Below, piece after piece: positions 1 through 9,026 of a DNA stretch of 64,000 nucleotides (position 1 is the first letter of the stretch; each line of letters starts with the position of its first letter). The stretch covers positions 1 to 64,000 of the forward strand of contig SCTB01000111.1 in the NCBI GenBank assembly GCA_004297545.1, written 5' to 3'. Below the pieces are notes generated by a model, which was not told where the DNA came from, did not search any database, and worked only from the letters and a program-made list of their open reading frames with translations. The position numbers were made by a program, and so were the translations under genes. Source of the stretch: Alphaproteobacteria bacterium (GTDB taxonomy: Bacteria > Pseudomonadota > Alphaproteobacteria > Micavibrionales > UBA2020).

Positions 1-404
1 AAGGGTACATCCCCGACCTCAACCTGCGCCTGTCCATCTATCGCCGCATTGCGAACCTGCAGGACCGCACCGAGATCGAGGCTTTCGCGGCCGAGCTTAT
101 AGACCGCTTCGGCCCGCTGCCGAAAGACGTCGAAAACCTGCTCGACCTCGTCGAGATAAAGCAACTCTGCCGCCTGGCGGGTGTTGAGCGCGTGGATGCA
201 GGGCCGAAGGGCGCTGTATTGTCGTTCCACCCCTCCTCCCGCATCGACCTGAAAAAGCTGGTGCAGTACATCCAGAAACAGACCGGCACCGCCAAAATAC
301 GCCCCGAGGACCAGAAACTCGTCTTCATGCGCGCCTGGGACGACCTGCCCGTGCGCGTGCGGGGCGTTCACAAGGTCTTGAAGGAACTGACGGGACTTCT
401 CTGA
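1..404 (+). CDS. mfd: Transcription-repair coupling factor Mfd, C-terminal fragment (5' truncated by window)
   Basis: Frame open from base 3: GYIPDLNLRLSIYRRIANLQDRTEIEAFAAELIDRFGPLPKDVENLLDLVEIKQLCRLAG is the Mfd C-terminal domain signature. Confidence 0.9.
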   Translation, partial: GYIPDLNLRLSIYRRIANLQDRTEIEAFAAELIDRFGPLPKDVENLLDLVEIKQLCRLAGVERVDAGPKGAVLSFHPSSRIDLKKLVQYIQKQTGTAKIRPEDQKLVFMRAWDDLPVRVRGVHKVLKELTGLL

Positions 405-406
405 AT

Positions 407-487
407 GTCATTCTGAGGGAGCACAGCGACCGAAGAATCTCCCATTGTTCAAATGGAAGAGAGATTCTTCGCTTCGCTCAGAATGAC
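407..487. repeat. Imperfect inverted repeat (GTCATTCTGAG...GAAGAATCTC / GAGATTCTTCG...CTCAGAATGAC)
   Basis: Arms seen directly, between convergent mfd and FliL-like genes. Confidence 0.8.
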
Positions 488-500
488 TATGGCGGATAAT

Positions 501-932
501 TTACCGCTTCGCCTGCTGCATGACCTGCAGGAGGACTTCGTGCACCTTGTCGGGGCCCAGCACCTTGATCGTGTCTGCCGACAGGCGTTCCTTGATGGCG
601 GTCACGTCCACGACGCCGCCTTTCAGCAGCGCCTCGTTGTTGCCCAGCGCGCCGTAAAGGTCGCTGATATAGGCATCGGCCAGTTTCGGCGCCATGGCCC
701 GGATTTCATCCCCCTTGCCATAGGGGATTTCAAGCGAAACGAGCAGGCTCACCTGCTGGGTCAGGCCCCTTTCGGTGATGATCGGCAGGACCAGCGGCTT
801 GAGCTCGACATACTCGAACTCCGGCGGCGGCTTGGCCTTGCTGTCTTCCTCTTCTTCGGCTGCATAAGCGGCGCGCGCGAAAGGCGCCAGCGTCATCGCT
901 AAAACACAGAGTAATATTGTTAATTTACGCAA
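501..932 (-). CDS. FliL-like exported protein
   Basis: Signal peptide followed by FEYVELKPLVLPIITERGLTQQVSLLVSLE, a FliL-like pattern. Confidence 0.55.
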   Translation of the reverse strand: MRKLTILLCVLAMTLAPFARAAYAAEEEEDSKAKPPPEFEYVELKPLVLPIITERGLTQQVSLLVSLEIPYGKGDEIRAMAPKLADAYISDLYGALGNNEALLKGGVVDVTAIKERLSADTIKVLGPDKVHEVLLQVMQQAKR

Positions 933-1065
933 AGGGCGTCCCTCCCCAATACCTATTGTTATCTGGTTTTGATTAACGGGAAGTAAAGGAAATCGCCCCC
1001 CGTTCCGGACATGCGGATTCCGGGCGCTTTTTGAAATGTTTAACGCCCGGAATTAATCTTTTTCT

Positions 1066-2616
1066 TTACTTCTTTTTGGGAGCGAGATTGCTGTGCCGAA
1101 CGCCGTATTCGAAGTAAATGATGAGCCCCACCAGCAGCCACACAACAAAACGCAGCAGCGTAATACCGGGGAGGAAATACATCAGCGCAGCGCAGGACAC
1201 CGCCCCGATGGCCGGAACGGCAAGACCGCCCGGGGTTTCGAAGGGCCGTTTCATCTTCGGCTGGGTCACCCGCAGCACGATGACGCCGATGCAGACCAGA
1301 ACGAAGGCCGCCAGCGTGCCGATGTTGACCAGTTCCGCCAGCGCCCCCAGCGGGATGAAACCCGCCATCACAGCCATGACAACCCCGCAGATGACCGTCG
1401 TCTTGACGGGCGTATGCGTCTTGGGACTGACCTCTCCCAGCATTTTGGGCAGGAGGCCGTCGCGCGACATCGACAGGATGATCCGGGTCAGGCCGTAATA
1501 CAGCACGAGCATGACCGCAGTCAGGCCCATGACAACGCCCGTCGACACCGTCGCCGCCGCCACTTTCATGCCGATGGCTTCCAGCGCGTCAGCCGCCGGC
1601 GACGAAGTGCCGAGCGTCTTGTAGCTGACGATGCCCGTCAGCACAGCGGAAACGATGATGTAAATAACGGTACAGATGCCCAGCGAGGCGAGAATGCCGA
1701 TGGGAACGTCACGCTTGGGGTCTTTCGCCTCTTCGACCGCCGTGGAGACCGCGTCGAACCCGACGTAGGCGAAGAACACCAGCGCCGCGCCTGCGAGGAC
1801 GCCCACGGGCTTGCCGTTTTCAGCGATATGGAACCAGCCGAAGGGCATGAAATCCTGCCAATTGGCGGAATCGACGTGCCCCATCGCCACGGTCAGGAAA
1901 ATGCCGATGGTCACAAGTTTGACAATTACCATGATGTTGTTGAACCGCGCGCTTTGCTTCACACCCATAATCAGGAGCCCCATGAGGACCAGAATGATAA
2001 GCACCGCTGCAATGTTGACAAAGCCTGGCGTCGCTGCGCCTGTCATGTTGTCGACCGCGAAAGGCCCGCGTGTCAGGACCTCAGGAACATTGATGTTCAT
2101 CGCGTGAAGCCCGCGATAGAGATAGCCCGACCAGCCGTTCGCGACTGCGGCGACCGAAACGCCGTATTCAAGCACCAAATCCCAGCCGATGATCCACGCG
2201 ATGAACTCTCCGAAGGCAGCATAGGAATAGCCATAGGCACTGCCGCAACCGCCGACGCTGGCGGAAAGCTCCGCATAGGCGAGCGCCGCGAAGGCGCAGG
2301 CAAACCCGGAAACGACAAAGGACAGGACGACCGCGGGCCCGGCCTGCGTCGCGGCCGCAAGGCCGGTCAGGACGAAAATACCCGTGCCGATGATGGCGCC
2401 GACACCCAGCAGCGTCAGGTCCCAGGCCGTGAGGACGGACAAAAGCTTTGGCCCGCCGAGTTCTTCCGGGGCAGGGAGTTTTTTCCGGTGAATGCCCTCC
2501 AGCACGAATTTGGTCGACCAGAAGCGGTGGCTCCAGACAAGAAAGCCGACGATAAGAAAAGCGGCGAATGCGTAAGTCGCCACTCTGACGATCGACAGGT
2601 CGGAGAATATGTCCAT
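1066..2616 (-). CDS. APC family amino acid permease
   Basis: TAWDLTLLGVGAIIGTGIFVLTGLAAATQAGPAVVLSFV and multiple TM segments; start set at MDIFSDLS. Confidence 0.9.
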   Translation of the reverse strand: MDIFSDLSIVRVATYAFAAFLIVGFLVWSHRFWSTKFVLEGIHRKKLPAPEELGGPKLLSVLTAWDLTLLGVGAIIGTGIFVLTGLAAATQAGPAVVLSFVVSGFACAFAALAYAELSASVGGCGSAYGYSYAAFGEFIAWIIGWDLVLEYGVSVAAVANGWSGYLYRGLHAMNINVPEVLTRGPFAVDNMTGAATPGFVNIAAVLIILVLMGLLIMGVKQSARFNNIMVIVKLVTIGIFLTVAMGHVDSANWQDFMPFGWFHIAENGKPVGVLAGAALVFFAYVGFDAVSTAVEEAKDPKRDVPIGILASLGICTVIYIIVSAVLTGIVSYKTLGTSSPAADALEAIGMKVAAATVSTGVVMGLTAVMLVLYYGLTRIILSMSRDGLLPKMLGEVSPKTHTPVKTTVICGVVMAVMAGFIPLGALAELVNIGTLAAFVLVCIGVIVLRVTQPKMKRPFETPGGLAVPAIGAVSCAALMYFLPGITLLRFVVWLLVGLIIYFEYGVRHSNLAPKKK

Positions 2617-2732
2617 TTGAATCCCTTTCCGGAAAGATACTCTTAACCCATTATAAATAACTAAAAAGTAATGGGAAGCCATCATATGATGGTGTATCCT
2701 TTCTTTTGTAAACTCGGCTTGGGTTCAGGGGC

Positions 2733-3851
2733 ATGCTGCACGTCAATCTCAAGGACAGGATACAGATATATCAGCTCGTCGCCGCCCTGACGGTGGTGAC
2801 GCTGATTTTGCTCGGCTGCCTCATCATCCTGACGCCGTTTTTCCCGGCGATGCTGCTGTCCACCATCTTCACGCTGGCCACCTGGCCCGCCTTCATGTGG
2901 CTGCAGGCGCGCATGCGCAACCGCACGGCGCTCGCGGCGGGACTGATGACCATGGCGCTGGCGGGCTGCTTCATTGCGCCGCTGTTCATCATCGGCACCA
3001 GCGTGGCCGACAACTACACACTGATATATGACGAAATCGTCAAGCTGCTGGAAACAGACCCGAAGACGACCGCCGAGTCGCTGGGCGCCATGCGCTTCGG
3101 CGGCCCCTACCTGCAAAAGCTGTGGCTCATCTTCATGTCCGACCGCGACCACATGATGCAGACGCTGAAGCAATACGCCCAGCCGACCTCGGACCTGCTG
3201 CTGCGCCTCGCCAGCACGCTGGGCCACGGCATGCTCGACATCTCGCTGGGCGTGATCATTTCCTATTTCTTCTTCCGCCACGGGATGCACGCCGCCGTGC
3301 GCATCCGCGCGCTCATCGACAAGTTCGGCGGCGAGCACGGGCAGAACCTGCTGAAAGTGTCGAAGAACACGCTGATCGGCGTCGTTTACGGTATTTTAGG
3401 CACCGCGCTGCTGCAGGGCGTGCTGGCCGCCATCGGTTTCGGCATTGCGGGCATCCCGGGCGCCACGTTCCTCGGCCTCATGACCTTCTTCCTCTCGCTG
3501 CTGCCGATGGGCCCGCCGCTGCTCTGGGGGCCTGCCGTGCTCTGGCTGTTTTCGGACAACCAGAACGGCATGGCCATTTTCCTCATTATCTGGGGCGTGG
3601 CCGTGATCGCTTCCGTCGATAACTTCATGAAACCCTACTTCATCAGCCGCGGCAGCGACATGCCGCTCCTTCTCGTACTGCTCGGCATCATGGGCGGCGC
3701 GATCGCCTTCGGCTTTATCGGCATCTTCATCGGCCCGACGCTGCTCGCCCTCGCATATTCTCTTGTCGTCGAATGGACAACGACGCGCAGCAAGGCGTCC
3801 GAGCATTTCAGCACGGCCAAAGCGCAGGACCAGCTTCACCCGCCGAAGTGA
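2733..3851 (+). CDS. AI-2E family transporter (PerM-like)
   Basis: Polytopic protein with GVVYGILGTALLQGVLAAIGFGIAGIPGATFLG... and GFIGIFIGPTLLALAYSL. Confidence 0.85.
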   Translation: MLHVNLKDRIQIYQLVAALTVVTLILLGCLIILTPFFPAMLLSTIFTLATWPAFMWLQARMRNRTALAAGLMTMALAGCFIAPLFIIGTSVADNYTLIYDEIVKLLETDPKTTAESLGAMRFGGPYLQKLWLIFMSDRDHMMQTLKQYAQPTSDLLLRLASTLGHGMLDISLGVIISYFFFRHGMHAAVRIRALIDKFGGEHGQNLLKVSKNTLIGVVYGILGTALLQGVLAAIGFGIAGIPGATFLGLMTFFLSLLPMGPPLLWGPAVLWLFSDNQNGMAIFLIIWGVAVIASVDNFMKPYFISRGSDMPLLLVLLGIMGGAIAFGFIGIFIGPTLLALAYSLVVEWTTTRSKASEHFSTAKAQDQLHPPK

Positions 3852-3905
3852 CCTTGTTCACCCTCTCGGCTTGCCGTGGTATAATCGTGAATAGGTGCCC
3901 TTGAC

Positions 3906-4757
3906 ATGAACCCCGTGAATTTTCATCAGATGGTGACGACCCTGATATGGGCGGGCGGCTGGGTGTGCTTCTTCGCGGGCATTATCAAGCTTGTCCGCGC
4001 CTACCGGAAGAAAGCCGACCCTGCGTTTTCATCGGTGAGGAACAAGGCCGTAAAATTCCTGTTCTCGGGTGTTTTCCTGCTGGCCCTGCTTGCGTTCCAG
4101 ATTGGATACGGCGGTGTCATCACTGAGTCGAAGTCCAGCCTGCCTGCGGAAAACTCGATGGCGCCCGGCTTTATGCTGCCGAACCAGGAAGGGAAAACGG
4201 TTTCTCTGGAAGACCTCCGCGGCAAATGGGTGGTGCTGTATTTCTATCCGAAGGACTTCACGAGCGGCTGCTCCGTCGAGGCGCATAACTTCCAGAAGGA
4301 CCTGCCGAAGTACGTCGCGAAGAACGCGACCATCGTGGGGGTGAGCGTCGACGAGCCCGGCAGCCACAAAAGTTTCTGCGCGAAGGAAGGCCTGAACTTC
4401 ACCCTGCTGTCGGATACGGAGCGCCGGGTGATTGCCCTGTACGGCTCGGAGATGAACCTCGGCGCCGCCACCCTCGCCGCCCGCAACACATTTCTTATCG
4501 ACCCCAAAGGCATCATCCGCAAAACCTATCCCGACGTCAGCCCGTCGCATCACAGCGAAGAGGTGCTGGCGGATCTGGAGAGGCTTGCCGCGGAATCCGG
4601 ACAGGACAAAGTTTACGGCGCCGATAGATATTCCGCAGACCAGCAAAAGGAATGCGAGCGCCTGACAGGCAGTAAATGCATCTTCGACCTGTGCCAGCGC
4701 GCCATGGGCGACACTTCACCGGACAACTGCAAGCCCGGCTGGAAACCCGTTTACTGA
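3906..4757 (+). CDS. Membrane-anchored BCP-type peroxiredoxin with Cys-rich C-terminal tail
   Basis: Two N-terminal TM segments; GKWVVLYFYPKDFTSGCSVEAHNF peroxidatic site; tail ECERLTGSKCIFDLCQRAMGDTSPDNCKPG. Confidence 0.8.
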   Translation: MNPVNFHQMVTTLIWAGGWVCFFAGIIKLVRAYRKKADPAFSSVRNKAVKFLFSGVFLLALLAFQIGYGGVITESKSSLPAENSMAPGFMLPNQEGKTVSLEDLRGKWVVLYFYPKDFTSGCSVEAHNFQKDLPKYVAKNATIVGVSVDEPGSHKSFCAKEGLNFTLLSDTERRVIALYGSEMNLGAATLAARNTFLIDPKGIIRKTYPDVSPSHHSEEVLADLERLAAESGQDKVYGADRYSADQQKECERLTGSKCIFDLCQRAMGDTSPDNCKPGWKPVY

Positions 4758-4767
4758 AAATCAAAAA

Positions 4768-5274
4768 TCAGCGGACGATATTCTGGCGGCTCGCCACGCG
4801 GGCGGCGGCACACATCGGCTGGCTGGTGGGGCTGCCAACGAAGCTGAACTGGGCCCAGCGGCGGATTTTCTGCTGGTCCATGGCGAGCGCCTTGTCGATG
4901 CGCGTGCCATAGGTGCGGCAGAAGGTCGAGGTCGACATCGTGATGGCATGCTCGGAAATCTGGTTCGCGAGGTTGGTGCGCAGCGTGTGGAGCTGTTTTT
5001 CCGGATTCTCATAACCCGCATGGCGGTAATAGGAAATCAGCTCGGTTTCATAAGACGCGAGCAGAGCCTGGTTCTTCTGCGTGAAGCTCTGGTATCTCAG
5101 GTACATCTGCTGGCCCTGCGGCATCTTCAGGCAGGTGAGGCCGATGACCATCAGCTCGCTGTGGATGCGCAGCGCCTGTTCCGCCTCCACCTCGCGGGCG
5201 GTATAGCAGCCGGCCGAATATGCGGGGGTGGACAAGAGGATGGCGAGAGCGAGAGCGACGGCAAGCTTTTTCAT
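4768..5274 (-). CDS. Hypothetical secreted protein
   Basis: Signal peptide MKKLAVALALAILLSTPAYSAGC; conserved-looking ORF. Confidence 0.6.
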   Translation of the reverse strand: MKKLAVALALAILLSTPAYSAGCYTAREVEAEQALRIHSELMVIGLTCLKMPQGQQMYLRYQSFTQKNQALLASYETELISYYRHAGYENPEKQLHTLRTNLANQISEHAITMSTSTFCRTYGTRIDKALAMDQQKIRRWAQFSFVGSPTSQPMCAAARVASRQNIVR

Positions 5275-5340
5275 GAAGAAACCCTTTTTCGAAATGAGCC
5301 CAAGATTTACTAACTTTTATCCCGTGAGTCCAGAAATGGT

Positions 5341-6279
5341 TTAGACCGGCGTCAAAACTTCAGCCTTTTCAAAATAAAGGCGCAAGTTATCCACAACCAG
5401 TTGCGCCATCGCGGCGCGGGTTTCGGCGGTGGCGCTACCCACATGGGGTTGCAGCACTACATTATCAAGCCGGCACAACGCACTGGGAACATCGGGTTCA
5501 TTCTCGAAAACGTCCAGACCCGCGCCGTAGACGACGCCGTTTTCCAGTGCGTCGATGAGCGCCTTCTCGTCTACTATTTTGCCGCGCGCTATGTTAATCA
5601 GCACGCCCTGCTTGCCCAGCGCCTTCAGAACCTTTGCGTTAATCAGGTGATGCGTATCGGCGTTATACGGGCAGGTTATCATGAGGATATCGGAAGCCTT
5701 TGCCAGCGCCTCCAGCCCCGCGTGAAAGGGATACGCCACGCCCTTCTTCTTTTTCGGCCCGTGGTAGGAAACCTCGATTCCAAAGGCCTGCGCGCGCTTG
5801 GCCACGGCCTGCCCGATACGGCCCAGGCCCACGATGCCCATCTTCTTGCCGCGTAATCCCCTGCCCATCGGCAGCGCGCCTTTTTTCGCCCACTGGCCGC
5901 TGCGCACGTATATATCGCCTTCCACCAGCCGCCGGAAAACAGCGAGCACAAGCCCCATGCCGACATCCGCCGTATCGTCCGTCAGGACATCCGGGGTATT
6001 GGTGACGATGACGCCGCGCTTCTTCGCCGCCAGCACATCCACGTTGTCGTAGCCGACGCCGAAATGGCTGATGATTTCGAGGTTCGGGAGCGCCTTGATC
6101 AGCTTGCCGGAGACGCCGAACCAGGCCGTGCTGACGACGCCGGTAATGTCATTGCGCACTTCCTTGAGCTTTTTTTCCGGGTCCTGCGCCTGCCAGAGCC
6201 TATGAATATGGAAAATCTTTTCCAGTTCTTCCGCCTGCGCCAGCGGGATGGGACCCATCATCAGAACTTCCTGAGCCAT
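5341..6279 (-). CDS. D-2-hydroxyacid dehydrogenase (glyoxylate/hydroxypyruvate reductase-like)
   Basis: GKKMGIVGLGRIGQAVAKRAQAFG Rossmann motif and INIARGKIVDEKALIDAL, LQPHVGSAT. Confidence 0.9.
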   Translation of the reverse strand: MAQEVLMMGPIPLAQAEELEKIFHIHRLWQAQDPEKKLKEVRNDITGVVSTAWFGVSGKLIKALPNLEIISHFGVGYDNVDVLAAKKRGVIVTNTPDVLTDDTADVGMGLVLAVFRRLVEGDIYVRSGQWAKKGALPMGRGLRGKKMGIVGLGRIGQAVAKRAQAFGIEVSYHGPKKKKGVAYPFHAGLEALAKASDILMITCPYNADTHHLINAKVLKALGKQGVLINIARGKIVDEKALIDALENGVVYGAGLDVFENEPDVPSALCRLDNVVLQPHVGSATAETRAAMAQLVVDNLRLYFEKAEVLTPV

Positions 6280-6313
6280 AAGGATTTCACCCGGGATTAT
6301 GAATACAAATTTC

Positions 6314-6327
6314 TGGACAATTGTCCA
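6314..6327. promoter_or_regulatory. Perfect 14-bp palindrome TGGACAATTGTCCA in a divergent intergenic region
   Basis: Direct reading; between divergent dehydrogenase and miaB. Confidence 0.5.
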
Positions 6328-6397
6328 AAAATATGGTTAATACGTTCAATACGATAAAAACCACGGTTTGATTTTAGATTGCAGGATACGGAATGCA

Positions 6398-7768
6398 ATG
6401 AGCAAGAAGCTCTACATCAAGACCTGGGGCTGCCAGATGAACGTCTACGACAGCCAGAAGATGGCGGACGTGCTCTCGACCCTTGGGTATGAGCAAACCC
6501 CGGAGCCGGAAGGCGCCGATCTGATGATTCTGAATACCTGCCACATCCGTGAAAAAGCCACCGAAAAGGTCTTCTCCGACCTGGGCCGCCTGCGCGACCA
6601 TAAGGAAGCCAAGGAAGAAAAGGGCGAAAAAGCCCTCATCGCCGTCGCCGGCTGCGTGGCGCAGGCCGAAGGCGACGTAATTTTGAGCCGCGCGAAATAT
6701 GTTGATATGGTCTTCGGACCGCAGACCTATCACCTGCTGCCGGAAATGATTTTGAACGCAGCCGGCGGCGCGCGCGTCGTGAATACCGACTTCCCCGTTG
6801 AATCGAAATTCGACCACCTCCCCGTCGAGGCGCAGGCGCAAGGCCCTTCGGCGATGCTTTCGGTGCAGGAAGGCTGCGACAAGTTCTGCACCTTCTGCGT
6901 CGTGCCCTATACCCGCGGCGCGGAATTCTCGCGTCCCGTACAGCAGGTGCTCGATGAAGCGCAGCGCATGGTCGATGGCGGCGCGAAGGAAATCACGCTG
7001 CTTGGCCAGAACGTGAATGCCTATCACGGCGACGGCCCGAATGGCGAAACCTGGGACCTCGCGCGACTCATCGGCAAGCTCGCCGACATGAACGGGCTGC
7101 AGCGCATCCGCTACATGACCTCGCATCCCAAGGACATGAACGACAACCTGATTGCGGCGCACGGCGAAGTGGCAAAGCTGATGCCTTTCCTGCACCTGCC
7201 GCTGCAAAGCGGTTCCGACCGCGTGCTGGAGCTGATGAACCGCAAGCACAAAGCTTCGGATTACCTCGATATCATCGCGCGCGTGAAAAAGGCGCGTCCC
7301 GACATTGCGCTGTCGTCCGACTTCATCGTCGGCTTCCCCGGTGAGACGGACGAAGACCACAAACAGACGATCGACATCGTGCAGCAGGTCGGCTTTGCCG
7401 CCTGTTATTCCTTCAAGTACAGCCCCCGCCCCGGCACGCCGGGCGCAGCTATGGGGGGCATCGTTCCGGAATCCGTGAAGGACGCGCGCCTGCATGAACT
7501 GCAGGCGCTTTTGTTTGCGCAGCAGCATGAATACAACCGCAGGAGCGTCGGCAAAACCATGCCGGTGCTGTTCGACCGCAGGGGCGAAAAAACCGGCCAA
7601 TTGCAGGGCAAATCGCCCTGGATGCAGTCCGTTTACGTCAACGCGCCCGAGCGCCTGTTTGGAGAAATTCTCGACGTCACCGTGGAAAAAGCTTTTCAGA
7701 ACGGGATGTACGGAACTATAGTCACCATCCCTGATTCAAACCCCAGCGAGAAAAGAGAAGCAGCATGA
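6398..7768 (+). CDS. miaB: tRNA-2-methylthio-N6-dimethylallyladenosine synthase MiaB
   Basis: KTWGCQMNVYDSQ, radical SAM CDKFCTFCVVPYTRG, TRAM-like C-terminus. Confidence 0.97.
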   Translation: MSKKLYIKTWGCQMNVYDSQKMADVLSTLGYEQTPEPEGADLMILNTCHIREKATEKVFSDLGRLRDHKEAKEEKGEKALIAVAGCVAQAEGDVILSRAKYVDMVFGPQTYHLLPEMILNAAGGARVVNTDFPVESKFDHLPVEAQAQGPSAMLSVQEGCDKFCTFCVVPYTRGAEFSRPVQQVLDEAQRMVDGGAKEITLLGQNVNAYHGDGPNGETWDLARLIGKLADMNGLQRIRYMTSHPKDMNDNLIAAHGEVAKLMPFLHLPLQSGSDRVLELMNRKHKASDYLDIIARVKKARPDIALSSDFIVGFPGETDEDHKQTIDIVQQVGFAACYSFKYSPRPGTPGAAMGGIVPESVKDARLHELQALLFAQQHEYNRRSVGKTMPVLFDRRGEKTGQLQGKSPWMQSVYVNAPERLFGEILDVTVEKAFQNGMYGTIVTIPDSNPSEKREAA

Positions 7769-8952
7769 CCGACCCCGCAGAAAACAACTACACGCAGCAT
7801 TTCCTCAGCATCACGTCGAAAGCCGACCGCGGCGTCGCGGAGGTCATATTCAACAAGCGCCCGGGCCTCAAGCATGTGTTCGAGCAAGCCTTCAATATCC
7901 AGTTTCCGCAGCGCACCGCCTACGGAGACAAGATATTCTTCACCGGCGACGCAGAAGACGCCGAAAGAGCCAAGAAAGCCTTCGCCGCGCTTTCGGGCAT
8001 CTACAGTCAGGGCGGTTACATCAAAAAAGACATCATATGGGGAGTAGCAAGCGACATGATGCCCAAAGACATGCACAATGCACCGGCGCCTGAGCAAACG
8101 TCCAGCGCGCCCGCACCGGCGACAGCCGACTTCCAGAAAGTCGCCGCGAACCAGAACACGCTTCCCGCCGGATCGAAGGGCGGCAACTTCCAGCCCAAGA
8201 CGCCTGGACAGGCCGAATTCGCCAAGTTGATTTCCGAAAGCGAACTCACTTTCGGCATCGGCGCCGCCGGCACCGGCAAGACGCACGTGGCCTGCGCCAT
8301 GGCGTTCCAGGCGCTGAAGGAAGGCAAGGTCAAGAAAGTGTTCCTCGCGCGTCCCGCCAAGGAAGCCGGCGAGAGCATCGGCTTCATCCCCGGCACTGCC
8401 GAAGACAAGATGGGCCCCTACATGCGCCCGATCTACGACGAGCTGGATAAAATCTTCGGCCGCAGGGGCTGGCAGAACAAGATGACGAGCGGCGAGATCG
8501 AGATCGCGCCGCTGGGCTTCATGCGCGGCCGCACCTTCTCCGACGCCTTCATCATCCTCGACGAAGCGCAGAACACGACGGTCGAGCAGATCCGCATGGC
8601 GCTGACCCGTATCGGCGAAAACTCGAAGATGGTCGTCACGGGCGATGAATCCCAGGTCGACCTCGACGACCCCGACAAGTCGGGCCTCATGTATGCCGTC
8701 AACCGCCTTGAAGGCGCAGAGGGCGTGGGCGTTCACCGCTTCAGCTCGAAAGACGTCGTCCGCGCGAAAATCGTGAAGACGGTCGTCGACCGCCTCGGCA
8801 ATGAAAACACGGCGCTGAAGCCGCGGGTGGCTCAACCCACCGTTGTTGCGGAAACCCCGGTTGTGGAAACCCCGGTTTCGGAAGAACCCGCGGCAAAACC
8901 GCAGCCCCAGAATCCGAAAGGAAATCAGGGCTCTAGCAACCCCCGCTGGTAA
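7765..8952 (+). CDS. PhoH family protein (paralog 1)
   Basis: FGIGAAGTGKTHVACAMAFQAL, ARPAKEAGESIGFIPGTAEDKMGPYMRPIYDEL, FIILDEAQNTT. Confidence 0.95.
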   Translation: MTDPAENNYTQHFLSITSKADRGVAEVIFNKRPGLKHVFEQAFNIQFPQRTAYGDKIFFTGDAEDAERAKKAFAALSGIYSQGGYIKKDIIWGVASDMMPKDMHNAPAPEQTSSAPAPATADFQKVAANQNTLPAGSKGGNFQPKTPGQAEFAKLISESELTFGIGAAGTGKTHVACAMAFQALKEGKVKKVFLARPAKEAGESIGFIPGTAEDKMGPYMRPIYDELDKIFGRRGWQNKMTSGEIEIAPLGFMRGRTFSDAFIILDEAQNTTVEQIRMALTRIGENSKMVVTGDESQVDLDDPDKSGLMYAVNRLEGAEGVGVHRFSSKDVVRAKIVKTVVDRLGNENTALKPRVAQPTVVAETPVVETPVSEEPAAKPQPQNPKGNQGSSNPRW

Positions 8953-8987
8953 ACTCCGGGCATTAACAAATATTTATCTTTTACTGT

Positions 8988-9023
8988 TAAAGTAGGGTTA
9001 GGTAGAACTAACCCTACTTTTTT
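8988..9023 (+). terminator. Intrinsic terminator AAAGTAGGGTTAG-gtagaa-CTAACCCTACTTTTTTA
   Basis: Perfect stem followed by a T run. Confidence 0.85.
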
Positions 9024-9026
9024 ATC

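Noticed and set aside
1093-2646. 517-aa plus-strand ORF antisense to the APC permease
   Set aside because: Low-complexity D/R/H/Q-rich translation opposite a well-supported membrane transporter.
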